A stretch of 64,000 nucleotides of DNA from assembly GCA_946478235.1 (NCBI GenBank), contig CAMLBF010000001.1:248001-312000 (forward strand). The letters run 5' to 3'. The notes under the pieces were generated by a model. The model was not told the DNA's origin. It saw only the letters and a list, made by a program, of their open reading frames with translations, and did not search any database. Below, piece after piece: positions 1 to 10,141 of the stretch. Within the stretch, counting starts at the first letter, position 1. Each line of letters begins with the position of its first letter. The translations under genes and the position numbers were made by a program. Origin of the DNA: an uncultured Bartonella sp. (lineage in GTDB: Bacteria > Pseudomonadota > Alphaproteobacteria > Rhizobiales > Rhizobiaceae).

Positions 1-1348
1 ATTGCCAAATACGTGGTTGAGATTTTGACAAAATAGATTTCAAATCAGAAACGTTTTGTATCACCTTTCCATTCACGGCATGAATAACATCACCAGCCTG
101 AAATACACCAAATGCATTAATATTGCTATCGACGTCAATCACAACAATACCTTTTGTATCTGGAGAAAGATGAAAACGCCGTGTATTTTGCGGAATTAGG
201 TTTGTTACCTCGATGCCTGAGAACGGGTTATTGCCGCCAATTTTTTCAGGTTTCATAAGTTGATTTTCAGGTATCGCTGTCAATAAAATTGCTGTTTTTT
301 CAACTTTCCCGTTTCTTAAATATTCCAAGTCGAGATTATGACCAATTCCGGTCGTCATCAATCGATAACCAAGACTATCTGGATTATCTATCTTCACATT
401 TTGCGCTTTTAAGATAACATCGCCAATTTTTAGTCCTGCTTTTTCAGCTGGGCTATTTTGTTCAATATCAGTTACTAGCGCACCGTAAGGTTGCTCCATG
501 CCAAGTCCTTCAGCGACATCTGCAGTGACCGTTTGAAATGATGCCCCAACATATGGCGCGTCAAAAGTTTTATCTCCGCGTTTAACTGCATCAATTACCG
601 CTTTTACAAGATTTGCCGGTATTGCAAAACCGATACCCACAGATCCACCCGAACGAGAGTAAATCGCAGTATTAATGCCAATAAGTTCACCCTTCATATC
701 AATGAGTGCACCGCCTGAATTACCTGGATTAATTGCTGCATCTGTTTGAATAAAAAAGTCAAAGTCAGAAATTCCAACGCGGGTACGCGCTTGAGCCGAA
801 ACTATACCGCTTGTAACGGTTTGACCAACCCCAAATGGATTGCCTACCGCTAAAACAAGATCCCCTACTTCAACTGAATCCGAATCCCCAAGTGATAAAA
901 CTGAAAAAGGCGCTCCTTTCGGTGTAATCTTCAACACAGCAATATCAGTCGCTTCATCCTTAAGCTTGACTGTGCTTTCAAATTCTCTACCGTCTGAAAG
1001 TGCAACTTTTATTTCATCTGCATCACGGATAACATGGTAGTTGGTTACAATAAGGCCGCTAGCATCAACAATAACACCAGATCCTAACGAAGATTGTTTA
1101 CGGGTCGGTCTATCCGGTATTGAACGACCAAAAAATTGCTCAAAAAATGGATCACCTTGAAATGGGGAACGCGCGGGTACTTTTCGCGCTGCATAAACAT
1201 TGACCACCGACGGAATGGTCTTTTTTACTAATGGAGCAAAAGTTAGTTTAATTTCCGTTTGAGATTGCGGAACATCAGCTTGCCCCCCTATTGGGAACGA
1301 TAGCGCAAATAGGCCGCAAACTATAATTGTCCAAATAGATTTTTTCAT
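1..1348 (-). CDS. degP: DegP/HtrA-family periplasmic serine protease (Do-like), 3' end cut off by window
   Basis: Periplasmic protease/chaperone that degrades or refolds damaged envelope proteins. The ATG is at 1348 and the frame stays open to position 1, so the C-terminus lies outside the window. Residues 1-24 form a signal peptide (MKKS start, hydrophobic core, AxA-like end at GGQA). The trypsin-like catalytic triad is visible as His105 (TNYHVI), Asp135 (ATDIAVLK) and Ser211 (NPGNSGGAL). A first PDZ domain follows (about residues 260-350) and a second begins near 385. The segment SPFQGDPFFEQFFG after the signal peptide is the LA-loop-type insert typical of DegP/DegQ. Whether it is the DegP or DegQ/MucD paralogue cannot be decided here. 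It is monocistronic as far as visible, with a long non-coding gap upstream. Confidence 0.93.
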   Translation of the reverse strand, partial: MKKSIWTIIVCGLFALSFPIGGQADVPQSQTEIKLTFAPLVKKTIPSVVNVYAARKVPARSPFQGDPFFEQFFGRSIPDRPTRKQSSLGSGVIVDASGLIVTNYHVIRDADEIKVALSDGREFESTVKLKDEATDIAVLKITPKGAPFSVLSLGDSDSVEVGDLVLAVGNPFGVGQTVTSGIVSAQARTRVGISDFDFFIQTDAAINPGNSGGALIDMKGELIGINTAIYSRSGGSVGIGFAIPANLVKAVIDAVKRGDKTFDAPYVGASFQTVTADVAEGLGMEQPYGALVTDIEQNSPAEKAGLKIGDVILKAQNVKIDNPDSLGYRLMTTGIGHNLDLEYLRNGKVEKTAILLTAIPENQLMKPEKIGGNNPFSGIEVTNLIPQNTRRFHLSPDTKGIVVIDVDSNINAFGVFQAGDVIHAVNGKVIQNVSDLKSILSKSQPRIWQ

Positions 1349-2234
1349 TGTGTTCCTCAATATCCGGCAGTCCTCGACGACACATATTATACTTAAAAAT
1401 TATGTAAGCAGTCACATTACTTCTTTGTTAGGTTTGATTCTGGCAACATAAAGATATGGTAATGGAAATAAATCACACCTTAGTGTTTTAAAGGCTCAGC
1501 ATGGTCAATTTTCGATTTTCCTAAACAAAGCAAGCTTGATTTCGTTTGTTTTGTTAAATTTCTCAACGAGAAAAAATAAGAATATCGAAGTGAACAGCTA
1601 TCGATAGGTTTTCCATCAAAACTTATCCCAGTCTTCTGTGCCTCAATATATCTTTCCTGAAATATCAATCCCAAAAGCCACCCTAATAATATTCAGGCAC
1701 ACCACATATTGGTAGATAACAACAGTGATTGCAACCAAGCTGTGGAAACACCCATCAAAAACCAAATCTTTAATAAAACACATTCAAACTAAGCAATTAA
1801 TATATCACGTAGAAACCCACTCTGGTGTCACTCTATTGAACAATAGCGAGAAAACTTGACTTCATTCTTATGTCGCAAGATTTACGGGATCCAATTAAAA
1901 AACTGACGCTAAGCAGTTCGTTTTGAAATGCATAGTTTTCAAGATTGCGCCAATAATCCACCGGCATATTCTAAATGCTAGCTCAATATCTATCTTCAGC
2001 CCCAGATCAACATTTCGGAGAAACAGTGTAGGACCGTAACAAAACACACCAATCACATTGATAGAGTTTGAACAGTATTGCTTTTCAATAAGCTGGCGAA
2101 AGCAATCTTGCAGCTTCGAAGATATTCATGTCCCCTAATACGCCGGTCATTCATTACCATTTGCCCCAATAGATTATTCCGAACTGCTATATCACCTGTT
2201 TATCTATTCATGCAAAAATCCGGTTTTACGCACG
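1349..2234. other. Long non-coding gap between degP and the ribosomal block
   Basis: About 890 bases with no convincing gene. Short open frames here (for example 1480-1674 minus) have no recognisable composition, family or ribosome binding site. The stretch is AT-rich without obvious repeats. It holds the degP promoter region (just above 1348) and the downstream side of the rplQ terminator. A decayed gene is possible but no homology can be recognised by eye. Confidence 0.5.
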
Positions 2235-2260
2235 AAAAAGCCCGCACAAAGGCGGGCTTT
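2235..2260 (-). terminator. Intrinsic terminator of the ribosomal supercluster
   Basis: AAAGCCCGC (2237-2245) pairs with GCGGGCTTT (2252-2260) around a 6-base loop. On the minus strand the stem is followed by a U tract (AAAAA at 2235-2239 on plus, partly in the stem). It lies about 28 bases after the rplQ stop, so it closes the alpha-operon part of the block. Confidence 0.9.
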
Positions 2261-2287
2261 AAACCGACTAGAACTAACCAGCCAAAC

Positions 2288-2713
2288 TTATGCAGCATCT
2301 GCAGCTTTTTCTTCAGCTTCAACGCGAGCACGATCTGCTGCACCCTTAGCGTTTACATCACGATCAACGAACTCTACAACTGCTAACGGAGCATTGTCAC
2401 CTGCGCGGAAACCGGCTTTCATAATCCGAATATAGCCGCCGTTGCGAGTGGCATATCTAGGAGCCAATGTATCAAACAATTTAGCTGCCTGTTTTTCATC
2501 ACGAATAGCTGAAATAACTTGTCTACGCGCATGTAATCCGCCACGTTTTCCAAGTGTAACAAGTTTCTCAACGATTGGGCGAATTTCCTTAGCCTTTGGA
2601 AGCGTCGTCACGATCTGCTCGTGTTCGATCAACGATGTTGCCATATTAGCAAACATTGCTTTACGGTGACTTGCAGTGCGGTTCAGCTTGCGGCCTGATT
2701 TTCCGTGGCGCAT
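2288..2713 (-). CDS. rplQ: 50S ribosomal protein L17
   Basis: Large-subunit protein near the exit tunnel, 141 residues. The N-terminus [20 protein letters not shown] is the family signature. The globular part ends near residue 120 and is followed by an acidic, alanine-rich tail ([10 protein letters not shown]) of the kind seen in alphaproteobacteria. It is the last gene of the block, 24 bases after rpoA, and is followed by the strong terminator at 2235-2260. Confidence 0.98.
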   Translation of the reverse strand: MRHGKSGRKLNRTASHRKAMFANMATSLIEHEQIVTTLPKAKEIRPIVEKLVTLGKRGGLHARRQVISAIRDEKQAAKLFDTLAPRYATRNGGYIRIMKAGFRAGDNAPLAVVEFVDRDVNAKGAADRARVEAEEKAADAA

Positions 2714-2737
2714 GAGCCTTCTCCTTAATTCTTAAAC

Positions 2738-3751
2738 TCAGTATTGATCTTCATAGCGTTTAGCAAGGTCGTCGATATTTTCAGGCGGCCAAGCTGGTAT
2801 TTCCATACCAAGGTGAAGTCCCATAGATGCAAGAACTTCCTTGATTTCGTTCAGTGATTTGCGACCAAAATTCGGTGTCCGTAGCATTTCTGCTTCCGTT
2901 TTCTGAATTAGATCCCCAATATAAACAATATTGTCGTTCTTCAGACAATTTGCTGAACGAACAGAAAGTTCCAATTCGTCCACTTTCTTGAGAAGAGCCG
3001 GATTGAAAGCAAGCTCTGAAACTTGTTCCTGTGGAGCTTCCTTCTGTGGTTCTTCAAAATTAACAAACACGGACAGCTGATCCTGAAGAATACGTGCAGC
3101 AAAAGCAACTGCATCTTCACCAGAAACTGCGCCATTCGTTTCAATTGTCAATGTCAATTTATCATAGTCAAGAACTTGCCCTTCACGAGTGTTCTCGATC
3201 TTGTATGACACCTTACGAACCGGTGAATAAAGACTATCAACTGGGATAAGCCCAATAGGAGCATCTTCTGCGCGATTACGCTCTGCCGGAACATACCCTT
3301 TACCGTTGTTAACAGTAAACTCCATGCGAATTTCTGCACCCTGATCCAGCGTGCAAATTACATGTTCGGGATTTAAAATTTCTACATCGCCAACTGTCTG
3401 AATATCACCAGCGGTGACAACACCGGGGCCCTCTTTACGTACAACCATACGCTTTGGACCCTCGCCTTCCATACGGATAGCGATTTCTTTAATATTCAAA
3501 ATGATATCTGTAACGTCTTCTCTAACACCCGGGATAGACGAAAACTCGTGCAAGACACCATCAATTTGAACAGCTGTGATAGCAGCACCACGTAATGAAG
3601 ATAACAAAACGCGACGCAAAGCATTTCCTAAAGTCAAACCAAATCCACGTTCCAATGGCTCAGCTATAACAACAGCTTTATTAGAATCGCTTTGCGTTTG
3701 GAATTCGACTTTATTGGGTTTAATCAATTCCTGCCAGTTTTTCTGGATCAT
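2738..3751 (-). CDS. rpoA: DNA-directed RNA polymerase subunit alpha
   Basis: Scaffold subunit of RNA polymerase, 337 residues from the chosen start. The frame is open up to 3784, but the ATG at 3751 gives the conserved start [17 protein letters not shown] and has AGGAAT six bases upstream, so the longer form is rejected. The N-terminal assembly domain covers about residues 1-230 (with [19 protein letters not shown]), then a linker with PQKEAPQEQ. The C-terminal domain that binds UP elements and activators spans about 245-320 ([27 protein letters not shown]). It sits between rpsK and rplQ as usual. Confidence 0.98.
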   Translation of the reverse strand: MIQKNWQELIKPNKVEFQTQSDSNKAVVIAEPLERGFGLTLGNALRRVLLSSLRGAAITAVQIDGVLHEFSSIPGVREDVTDIILNIKEIAIRMEGEGPKRMVVRKEGPGVVTAGDIQTVGDVEILNPEHVICTLDQGAEIRMEFTVNNGKGYVPAERNRAEDAPIGLIPVDSLYSPVRKVSYKIENTREGQVLDYDKLTLTIETNGAVSGEDAVAFAARILQDQLSVFVNFEEPQKEAPQEQVSELAFNPALLKKVDELELSVRSANCLKNDNIVYIGDLIQKTEAEMLRTPNFGRKSLNEIKEVLASMGLHLGMEIPAWPPENIDDLAKRYEDQY

Positions 3752-3846
3752 ATTCCTATTCCTGTTCTTTACTTCCGCCACCATTCAACTCGTGACGGCC
3801 AGCGTGAACGCTGGAGACAGAGCTCCAACACTGAAAAACAACTGGA

Positions 3847-4236
3847 TTAAACGCGACGTTTTTTACGTGGACGACAACCATTGTGCGGTATCGGCGTTAC
3901 ATCCCTAATTGATGTAATAATAAAACCGGCAGCTTGAAGCGCACGAAGTGCTGATTCACGACCAGATCCTGGCCCACAAACTTCAACTTCTAAAGACCGC
4001 ATACCATGATCTTGAGCTTTTTTTGCACAATCTTCTGCAGCAACCTGTGCAGCAAAAGGCGTAGATTTTCTTGAACCTTTAAAGCCCTGCGCACCAGCTG
4101 ACGACCAAGATATTGTGTTACCTTGTGCATCTGTGATTGTGATAAGCGTATTGTTAAAAGTTGAGTTGACGTGAGCAACTCCCGAAGAAATATTTTTACG
4201 TTCGCGACGGCGAATACGAGTGGCTTCCTTGGCCAT
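3847..4236 (-). CDS. rpsK: 30S ribosomal protein S11
   Basis: Small-subunit platform protein, 129 residues. The ATG at 4236 ([19 protein letters not shown]) has GAAAGGAC just upstream; the nine-residue extension to 4263 is not family-like. The glycine/serine-rich core [13 protein letters not shown] and the basic end [13 protein letters not shown] are typical. A 95-base spacer to rpoA holds a small CCAGCGT/ACGCTGG hairpin (3799-3814), and the spacer to rpsM upstream holds a terminator-like stem. Confidence 0.98.
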   Translation of the reverse strand: MAKEATRIRRRERKNISSGVAHVNSTFNNTLITITDAQGNTISWSSAGAQGFKGSRKSTPFAAQVAAEDCAKKAQDHGMRSLEVEVCGPGSGRESALRALQAAGFIITSIRDVTPIPHNGCRPRKKRRV

Positions 4237-4334
4237 AATAGTCCTTTCACTAGATCTCTGCACCGCCGTAGTTCCAGCGGCTACACCGAATCTTGCTGCG
4301 TTTAATCAACGCTTAAGAGATGGCAAAACACCTC

Positions 4335-4364
4335 AAAAAATAAATTGGCGCCAAACGCCAATTT
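4335..4364 (-). terminator. Terminator-like hairpin between rpsM and rpsK
   Basis: AAATTGGCG (4342-4350) and CGCCAATTT (4356-4364) form a perfect 9-bp stem with a 5-base loop. On the minus strand it is followed by ATTTTTT. It starts only five bases past the rpsM stop codon. This is the form of an intrinsic terminator, yet rpsK, rpoA and rplQ lie downstream, so it is more likely an attenuator or marks a transcript end with a new promoter after it. Confidence 0.7.
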
Positions 4365-4369
4365 CAATC

Positions 4370-4738
4370 TTATTTCTTCTTGCCAGCTATCGCGCGTGCT
4401 GGACCTTTACGTGTACGCGCATTCGTATGTGTACGTTGTCCACGAACAGGCAACGAACGACGATGACGCAAACCACGATAGCAACCTAGATCCATAAGAC
4501 GCTTGATATTCATAGCTACTTCACGGCGAAGATCACCTTCAACCTGATAGTCATGATCGATAGCTTCACGAATCTGGAGGACTTCCGCGTCAGACAGCTC
4601 GTTAACACGGCGTTCTGAAGGAATACCAACCTTTTCCATGATTTCTTTAGCAAATTTCGGCCCAATCCCGTGGATATATTGAAGCGCAATAATGACACGC
4701 TTATTTGTCGGGATGTTGACGCCAGCAATACGAGCCAC
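4370..4738 (-). CDS. rpsM: 30S ribosomal protein S13
   Basis: Small-subunit head protein contacting the P-site tRNA and L5 across the subunit bridge, 122 residues. The start [20 protein letters not shown], the helix-two-turn-helix with YIHGIGP, and the basic tail with [11 protein letters not shown] that reaches tRNA are all present. A 173-base gap separates it from adk upstream, long for this block, and the terminator-like hairpin at 4335-4364 follows it immediately. Confidence 0.98.
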   Translation of the reverse strand: MARIAGVNIPTNKRVIIALQYIHGIGPKFAKEIMEKVGIPSERRVNELSDAEVLQIREAIDHDYQVEGDLRREVAMNIKRLMDLGCYRGLRHRRSLPVRGQRTHTNARTRKGPARAIAGKKK

Positions 4739-4911
4739 GCCTGTTCTCCTTGGTTATAATGTTAACTAGCCAAAAGTCACAAACACCTTTGGCAAAAAAC
4801 GATCGGCATCAGACTGATTTTCTGATTCCAATCACTTCACTGAAACGAATTGGAGCAGTCTTTGAAGGATTTTCCTTAAAAAGTCAACTCCCTTTCCATT
4901 TTATTAAAAAA

Positions 4912-5496
4912 CTATACTTCACCAATTGAAGTAAGAATGGCATTTGTCACTTCTGAAACTGTCGCCATTCCGTCTATCTGTTTTAACTCTCCCGTAGAAG
5001 AATAGAATTGCGAAAGCGGTGCCGTTTTTGCTTTATACTCAACCAGACGTTTTGCAAAAGCTTCCGGATTATCATCTGACCGAACCTTACCACCCGCAGC
5101 CACCGTTTCTTCAACGCGACGTTTCATACGATCAACAAGTGCATTCTGGTCAACCACTAATTCTATCACAGCATCAAGTTTTTGCCCTTTTGACTGCAAC
5201 ATTTTCTGCAAAGCTTCTGCCTGACCAACTGTTCTTGGATATCCGTCCAAGATAAAGCCTTTTGCGCAATCCGCTTCTTCTACCCGATCAAATACGATCT
5301 GGTTAACAACTTCATCAGGAACCAGTGCACCAGAATCCATAATAGCCTTTGCACGCTTCCCTACTTCGGTTTGCGCGGCCACAGCAGCTCGCAACATATC
5401 CCCAGTTGAAAGTTGAGGGATACCAAACTTTTCCGTTAAAATCTTGGCCTGTGTACCTTTTCCAGCTCCAGGCGCTCCCAAAAGAATCAATTTCAT
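4912..5496 (-). CDS. adk: Adenylate kinase, short form
   Basis: Cytosolic enzyme interconverting ATP + AMP and two ADP. The 194-residue length marks the short alphaproteobacterial form without the zinc-type LID insert. The P-loop [10 protein letters not shown] lies at residues 7-16, the AMP-binding STGDMLR follows near 31-37, and FILDGYPRT (about residues 81-89) is the family signature. The ATG overlaps the secY stop by four bases, indicating translational coupling with secY. Confidence 0.97.
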   Translation of the reverse strand: MKLILLGAPGAGKGTQAKILTEKFGIPQLSTGDMLRAAVAAQTEVGKRAKAIMDSGALVPDEVVNQIVFDRVEEADCAKGFILDGYPRTVGQAEALQKMLQSKGQKLDAVIELVVDQNALVDRMKRRVEETVAAGGKVRSDDNPEAFAKRLVEYKAKTAPLSQFYSSTGELKQIDGMATVSEVTNAILTSIGEV

Positions 5497-6839
5497 CTAT
5501 TTCTTTTCCCCCCACGAAGTTTCGATTTTTTAATGAGGCCTTCATATTGATGAGCAACTAGATGCCCTTGAACTTGAGCAATGGTATCCAAGGTGACTGT
5601 TACGACAATCAACAAAGACGTACCACCCAAATAGAAAGGAACATGCAATGTAGACATCAAAAATTCAGGCAAGAGACAAACGAGAATAATATATATTGCA
5701 CCAATTACCGTGATACGTGTCAAAACATAGTCGATATATTCTGCGGTACGTTCACCCGGACGTATTCCCGGAATAAAACCAGAATGCTTTTTTAACTGAT
5801 CTGCTGTGTCTTTAGGATTAAAGACAATCGCTGTGTAAAAGAAACAGAAAAAGGCCATCAATGCAGCATAAACTACCATATAGAGCGGCTGCCCATGACT
5901 CAACGAGAATGAAATACTCTGCAACCAATGCGGCATATTCTGCGAAAAATTGTTTATTGTTGCAGGCAACATCAACAAAGAAGAAGCAAAAATCGGCGGA
6001 ATCACACCAGCTGTATTAAGCTTCAACGGTAAATGCGATGTATCGCCTTGGAACATTCTATTACCAACTTGACGCTTAGGATATTGTATCAAAATACGTC
6101 TCTGAGCACGTTCAACAAATACAATAACTGCAATAACTGCAATCACGATAACAACGATTGCAATCAACATAAACGTGGACATGTCTGCTTGACTATGAGC
6201 AGTCAGAAGTTGTGCCACAGCAGAAGGTAAATTAGCAACAATACCAGCGAAAATAATGAGCGAAATCCCGTTACCTATGCCTCTTGAAGTGATCTGTTCG
6301 CCAAGCCACATTAGAAACATAGTTCCTCCGGCAAGCGTAATAACAGCTGATACCCTAAAAAACATACCAGGTTCCGTCACAATTTGTAACCCAGTGCCCA
6401 TTCCACTTTCCAGTGCAATGGCAATGCCATACGCCTGAATAAGCGCCAGAAATACAGTCCCATATCTGGTATATTGATTAATAATCTTACGACCAGTTTC
6501 GCCTTCTTTTTTTAAGGCTTCGAGAGACGGAATGACAGAAGTCATTAACTGAACAATAATTGACGCAGAAATATACGGCATTATTCCCAACGCGAATATG
6601 GCCATACGCCCCACAGCACCACCGGCAAACATATTAAAGAGACCAAGGACACCGGACGCGTGATGCTCAAATGTTTGCCTTAAAGCATCAGTATTGATCC
6701 CAGGCATAGGAATATAGGTACCAAACCTATAAACAAGCAACGCACCTAACGTAAACCAAATACGCTTCTTTAATTCGGTGGCTCGAGAAAATGCCCCAAA
6801 ATTCAAATTAGAGGCCAATTGTTCAGCGGCTGATGCCAT
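5493..6839 (-). CDS. secY: Protein translocase subunit SecY
   Basis: Channel subunit of the SecYEG translocon in the inner membrane, 448 residues with about ten membrane helices. Family blocks are visible: [10 protein letters not shown] near the N-terminus, the plug-region sequence [18 protein letters not shown], and the cytoplasmic loop with [20 protein letters not shown]. The basic C-terminus is LRGGKRNR. It is separated from rplO by 232 bases that contain a terminator-like hairpin, unlike the tight spacing common elsewhere in this block, so it may have its own promoter. Confidence 0.98.
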   Translation of the reverse strand: MASAAEQLASNLNFGAFSRATELKKRIWFTLGALLVYRFGTYIPMPGINTDALRQTFEHHASGVLGLFNMFAGGAVGRMAIFALGIMPYISASIIVQLMTSVIPSLEALKKEGETGRKIINQYTRYGTVFLALIQAYGIAIALESGMGTGLQIVTEPGMFFRVSAVITLAGGTMFLMWLGEQITSRGIGNGISLIIFAGIVANLPSAVAQLLTAHSQADMSTFMLIAIVVIVIAVIAVIVFVERAQRRILIQYPKRQVGNRMFQGDTSHLPLKLNTAGVIPPIFASSLLMLPATINNFSQNMPHWLQSISFSLSHGQPLYMVVYAALMAFFCFFYTAIVFNPKDTADQLKKHSGFIPGIRPGERTAEYIDYVLTRITVIGAIYIILVCLLPEFLMSTLHVPFYLGGTSLLIVVTVTLDTIAQVQGHLVAHQYEGLIKKSKLRGGKRNR

Positions 6840-6991
6840 AAACTTTCTCCAGTTTATTATCCATAGAGCATATCCAATAAAGATATGATAACTTCTACGC
6901 CTATATAAATTCGAACGACAAGAAAAAACGTCGATGAACGTAGTTGTTTAACCTTTTGCCCTATTCAAAGAATTTTTGCAACTATCGTATT

Positions 6992-7036
6992 AAAGAAAAA
7001 GGCTTTGAGCTGTGTTAAACAACTACAAAGCCTTTT
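6992..7036 (-). terminator. Terminator-like hairpin between rplO and secY
   Basis: AAAAGGCTTTG (6997-7007) pairs with CAAAGCCTTTT (7026-7036) around an 18-base loop. Read on the minus strand, the stem ends in CCTTTTTCTTT, a good U tract. It lies 36 bases after the rplO stop and about 150 bases before the secY start, so it could end spc transcripts after rplO or reduce readthrough into secY. Confidence 0.7.
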
Positions 7037-7071
7037 CTTAAATCAGACAATCTGATTTTATTGCTTCAAGC

Positions 7072-7536
7072 TCACTCAGCAGCAGTTAATAATTTAACGC
7101 TACCACCAGCTTTTTCTACTTTTTCGATAGCTTTCTTAGAAGCACCAGCAAGTACAAAGCTCACTTTACTTTTTAACTCACCATCTGAAAGCAGACGTAC
7201 ACCATCTTTTTCGCGACGAACTATACCGGCGGCTTTCAAGGCTGCCACATCAACGGTAGCTGGATTCAATTTACCAGCGTCGATCGCTTCCTGTACGCGC
7301 CCTAATGAAACAACATTAAAGCTTTTAGCAAACAAGTTGGTAAAACCGCGCTTAGGCAAACGGCGATAAATTGGCATTTGACCGCCTTCAAAACCGTTTA
7401 CAGCAACACCTGAACGTGATTTTTGACCTTTAACACCGCGCCCGCCAGTTTTACCCATGCCAGAGCCGATACCACGACCTACGCGCTTACGGCTCTTTGT
7501 TGCGCCATCAACGTCACGCAATTCATTTAATTTCAT
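7072..7536 (-). CDS. rplO: 50S ribosomal protein L15
   Basis: Late-assembly large-subunit protein, 154 residues from the ATG at 7536 ([20 protein letters not shown]), which has AGAGGTGA upstream; the 21-residue extension further upstream overlaps rpmD and is not family-like. The glycine-rich basic N-terminal arm ([20 protein letters not shown]) that threads into 23S rRNA is clear. The gene lies 19 bases after rpmD and just before the terminator-like stem at 6992-7036. Confidence 0.97.
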   Translation of the reverse strand: MKLNELRDVDGATKSRKRVGRGIGSGMGKTGGRGVKGQKSRSGVAVNGFEGGQMPIYRRLPKRGFTNLFAKSFNVVSLGRVQEAIDAGKLNPATVDVAALKAAGIVRREKDGVRLLSDGELKSKVSFVLAGASKKAIEKVEKAGGSVKLLTAAE

Positions 7537-7555
7537 CTCACTCACCTCTGCGCTA

Positions 7556-7762
7556 TCAGCCTTCGTCCACGACACGGACAAGATGCTGTACTTTGGCAAT
7601 CATACCACGCACTGCTGGTGTATCAACCAAGGTGCTACGACGATGCATTTTATTCAATCCAAGCCCTTTTAAAGTCGCACGCTGAATCTGCGGACGACGT
7701 ATTGGACTACCAATCTGCTCTACGGTGACGGTCTTGCCACTCTGAGACTTTTTCTCAGCCAT
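7556..7762 (-). CDS. rpmD: 50S ribosomal protein L30
   Basis: Small large-subunit protein, 68 residues. The ATG at 7762 ([18 protein letters not shown]) is placed 7 bases after AGAGGAT; a TTG two codons upstream is possible but less likely. [19 protein letters not shown] is the L30 core motif. L30 is dispensable and missing in some reduced genomes, so its retention here argues against extreme reduction. Confidence 0.95.
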   Translation of the reverse strand: MAEKKSQSGKTVTVEQIGSPIRRPQIQRATLKGLGLNKMHRRSTLVDTPAVRGMIAKVQHLVRVVDEG

Positions 7763-7794
7763 TTTCAAATCCTCTATCTTGCACGCAACCAGAA

Positions 7795-8355
7795 TTATTC
7801 TTCATTTCCAATTAAATTCTGCCGCCGAGCCTGCAAAGTAGAATATTTAATTCCGCGTTGTGCAGCAATATCTTTTGGATGAACTTGGTGCTTCAATGCA
7901 TCAAATGTTGCGCGTATCATATTATAAGGATTTGATGATCCTAAAGATTTCGCAACAACGTCCTGCATACCCAATGTTTCGAAAACAGCACGCATAGGAC
8001 CACCTGCGATGATACCTGTACCAGCTGAGGCTGAACGAAGCAATACTTTACCAGCTCCATGACGACCTTCAACATCATGATGCAGTGTACGACCTGAGCG
8101 AAGAGGTACATAAATCATTTCACGCTTTGCTGATTCCGTTGCTTTACGAATAGCCTCAGGAACTTCACGGGCTTTACCATGACCAAAGCCCACACGCCCC
8201 TTCTGATCACCTACAACGACAAGCGCAGCAAAACCAAAACGGCGACCACCCTTCACAACCTTAGCAACACGATTAATGTGAACGAGACGATCTACGAATT
8301 CGCTTTCGCGCTCCTCATGACGTTCTTCACGATTATTACGTTCTTTTTGTGCCAT
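7795..8355 (-). CDS. rpsE: 30S ribosomal protein S5
   Basis: Decoding-fidelity protein of the small subunit, 186 residues. The start at 8355 ([20 protein letters not shown]) follows AAGGAATTAGGA; the ten-residue upstream extension runs into the hairpin region and is rejected. The double-stranded-RNA-binding half (about residues 20-90) has the loop [18 protein letters not shown] that lines the spectinomycin site. The C-terminal half has [17 protein letters not shown] terminator-like hairpin sits just upstream, between rplR and this gene. Confidence 0.97.
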   Translation of the reverse strand: MAQKERNNREERHEERESEFVDRLVHINRVAKVVKGGRRFGFAALVVVGDQKGRVGFGHGKAREVPEAIRKATESAKREMIYVPLRSGRTLHHDVEGRHGAGKVLLRSASAGTGIIAGGPMRAVFETLGMQDVVAKSLGSSNPYNMIRATFDALKHQVHPKDIAAQRGIKYSTLQARRQNLIGNEE

Positions 8356-8390
8356 TCCTAATTCCTTTTTCTTTTCCGGAAGCACGTACC

Positions 8391-8424
8391 AAAAAGAATT
8401 CCTAGGAATAAAACCTAGGAATTC
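8391..8424 (-). terminator. Terminator-like hairpin between rplR and rpsE
   Basis: GAATTCCTAGG (8396-8406) and CCTAGGAATTC (8414-8424) form a perfect 11-bp stem with a 7-base loop. On the minus strand it is followed directly by TTTTT (8391-8395). It lies 30 bases after the rplR stop and 36 bases before the rpsE ATG. It has all features of an intrinsic terminator but is in the middle of the spc genes. Confidence 0.75.
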
Positions 8425-8453
8425 AGATTAAATCCCTAAACAATGGGATAATA

Positions 8454-8816
8454 TTAAAAGCTTAAACCACCCTCACGAGCAGCCTCTGCAAGAGCTTTTA
8501 CCCGGCCATGATAAACATAACGACCACGATCAAAAACTACTTCTTTAACACCAGCTTGTTTTGCACGTTCCGCTATCAACTTACCAACAGCAGACGCACC
8601 TTCTTTACCGGCACCACTTTTCAAAACACTCTTCAACTCTTTATCTAAAGTTGAAGCTGAAGCCAAAGTATGTCCATGCAAATCATCAATAATCTGAACA
8701 TAAATATTCTGATTAGATCTATGAACACTTAACCTCAAACGACCATTTGCTACAGCTTTTACGTGACGACGAACGCGTTGTGCACGACGCTGAAGAATTT
8801 CTTTAGGCGAAGCCAT
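8454..8816 (-). CDS. rplR: 50S ribosomal protein L18
   Basis: 5S rRNA-binding protein of the central protuberance, 120 residues. The basic N-terminus ([22 protein letters not shown]) and the end [22 protein letters not shown] are conserved family blocks. It starts 12 bases after the rplF stop. The 98-base gap that follows, before rpsE, is filled by a strong hairpin. Confidence 0.97.
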   Translation of the reverse strand: MASPKEILQRRAQRVRRHVKAVANGRLRLSVHRSNQNIYVQIIDDLHGHTLASASTLDKELKSVLKSGAGKEGASAVGKLIAERAKQAGVKEVVFDRGRYVYHGRVKALAEAAREGGLSF

Positions 8817-8828
8817 GACGCAAATCCC

Positions 8829-9362
8829 TTATTTCTTCTTGCCTTCTTTACGCACGATACGCTCATTAGCATATTTAACACCCTTCCCTTTATAAGGTTC
8901 TGGGCCTCTATACTCACGTATCTCTGCAGCAACCTGACCAACTTGTTGTTTATCAATACCAGAAACAACTATTTCTGTAGGCTTTGGCACAGAAACAGTA
9001 ACTCCATTAGGCACTTGATAAACCACATCGTGGCTAAATCCCAATGAAAGCTGGACATTCTTACCCTGCATTGCAGCACGATAACCAACACCGTTAATCT
9101 CAAGTTTCTTTTCGAAACCATCTTTAACACCCAAGAAGATATTCTCAATCATAGACCGAGACATACCCCATTTTGAACGGGCATCCTTACTTTGATCACG
9201 CGGCGTAACCAAAATAGCATTATCTTCTAACTTAACAAGTACTTCGTCATCTGCAACGAAGCTTAACTCACCTTTAGGTCCCTTTGCTTTTACAGCTTGC
9301 CCATCAACGGTAGCAGTTACTCCAGCAGGAACATGAATAGGTTTTTTTCCAATACGAGACAT
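8829..9362 (-). CDS. rplF: 50S ribosomal protein L6
   Basis: Large-subunit protein near the factor-binding site and sarcin-ricin loop, 177 residues. Two structurally repeated halves are expected; the N-terminal half has [19 protein letters not shown] and the C-terminal half has the signature [15 protein letters not shown]. Normal length and order between rpsH and rplR. Confidence 0.97.
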   Translation of the reverse strand: MSRIGKKPIHVPAGVTATVDGQAVKAKGPKGELSFVADDEVLVKLEDNAILVTPRDQSKDARSKWGMSRSMIENIFLGVKDGFEKKLEINGVGYRAAMQGKNVQLSLGFSHDVVYQVPNGVTVSVPKPTEIVVSGIDKQQVGQVAAEIREYRGPEPYKGKGVKYANERIVRKEGKKK

Positions 9363-9398
9363 CGATTTAACCTGTCTTTCTAGTCTTCATACACACCA

Positions 9399-9797
9399 TT
9401 AGAAAATGTGACAAAGAAGCTCCCCACCAACGTTCTGCTCACGTGCTTCATGATCAGCCATAACACCTTTAGGCGTTGAAAGAATAGCAATACCCAAGCC
9501 ATTTGCTACCTGAGGTATAGCCTTCACAGAAACATAAACACGACGTCCTGGTTTCGACACACGCGATATATTACGAATTACCGGAGCACCATCGTAATAC
9601 TTCAATTCAATCTCAATCTCAGATTTTCCGTTACCGAAATCTACCTGATTATATCCACGAATATAGCCTTCATTTTGGAGGACATCCAAAACACGAGCAC
9701 GAAGCTTTGAGGCTGGTGTTACAACCTTCGACTTCTTACGCCCAAGAGCATTGCGAATACGAGTCAACATATCTCCAAGAGGATCAGACATAGACAT
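9399..9797 (-). CDS. rpsH: 30S ribosomal protein S8
   Basis: Central-domain 16S rRNA-binding protein, 132 residues. The ATG at 9797 ([20 protein letters not shown]) is favoured by AGGAGA upstream over the TTG one codon earlier. The C-terminal motif with [20 protein letters not shown] is the RNA-binding signature. In enterobacteria S8 is the translational repressor of the spc operon; a matching target around rplE was not identified here. Confidence 0.97.
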   Translation of the reverse strand: MSMSDPLGDMLTRIRNALGRKKSKVVTPASKLRARVLDVLQNEGYIRGYNQVDFGNGKSEIEIELKYYDGAPVIRNISRVSKPGRRVYVSVKAIPQVANGLGIAILSTPKGVMADHEAREQNVGGELLCHIF

Positions 9798-9811
9798 CAA
9801 ATTTTCTCCTC

Positions 9812-10117
9812 TTACCAGCTCGATTTAACAACGCCAGGGATATACCCTAACGAACCAAGATCACGCAACGCAATACGAGACATCTTAAGTTTACGATAGT
9901 AACCACGAGGACGCCCAGACACTTCACAACGGTTCCGTATACGAACCTTAGCTGAATTGCGTGGCAACTCTGCCAACTGAATAGTAGCACGAAAACGCTC
10001 TTCGAGTGGCACTTTCTGATCCATCACAATCGCTTTTAAACGAGCACGACGGGCTGCAAATTGTTTTACCATCGAACGACGGTGTTTATTCTTTTCAACG
10101 GCACTTGTTTTGGCCAT
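9812..10117 (-). CDS. rpsN: 30S ribosomal protein S14, zinc-independent form
   Basis: Small-subunit head protein, 101 residues. It is the long C-minus form: there is no paired CxxC zinc motif, only a single Cys in [17 protein letters not shown]. The N-terminus [20 protein letters not shown] is typical of alphaproteobacteria. It lies 14 bases before rpsH and 24 bases after rplE. Confidence 0.97.
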   Translation of the reverse strand: MAKTSAVEKNKHRRSMVKQFAARRARLKAIVMDQKVPLEERFRATIQLAELPRNSAKVRIRNRCEVSGRPRGYYRKLKMSRIALRDLGSLGYIPGVVKSSW

Positions 10118-10141
10118 AACTTTACCTCACTACGCTTGCCG

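Noticed and set aside
1480-1674. 64-codon minus-strand frame after degP's upstream gap
   Set aside because: No ribosome binding site, signal peptide or recognised family; expected by chance in AT-rich non-coding DNA.
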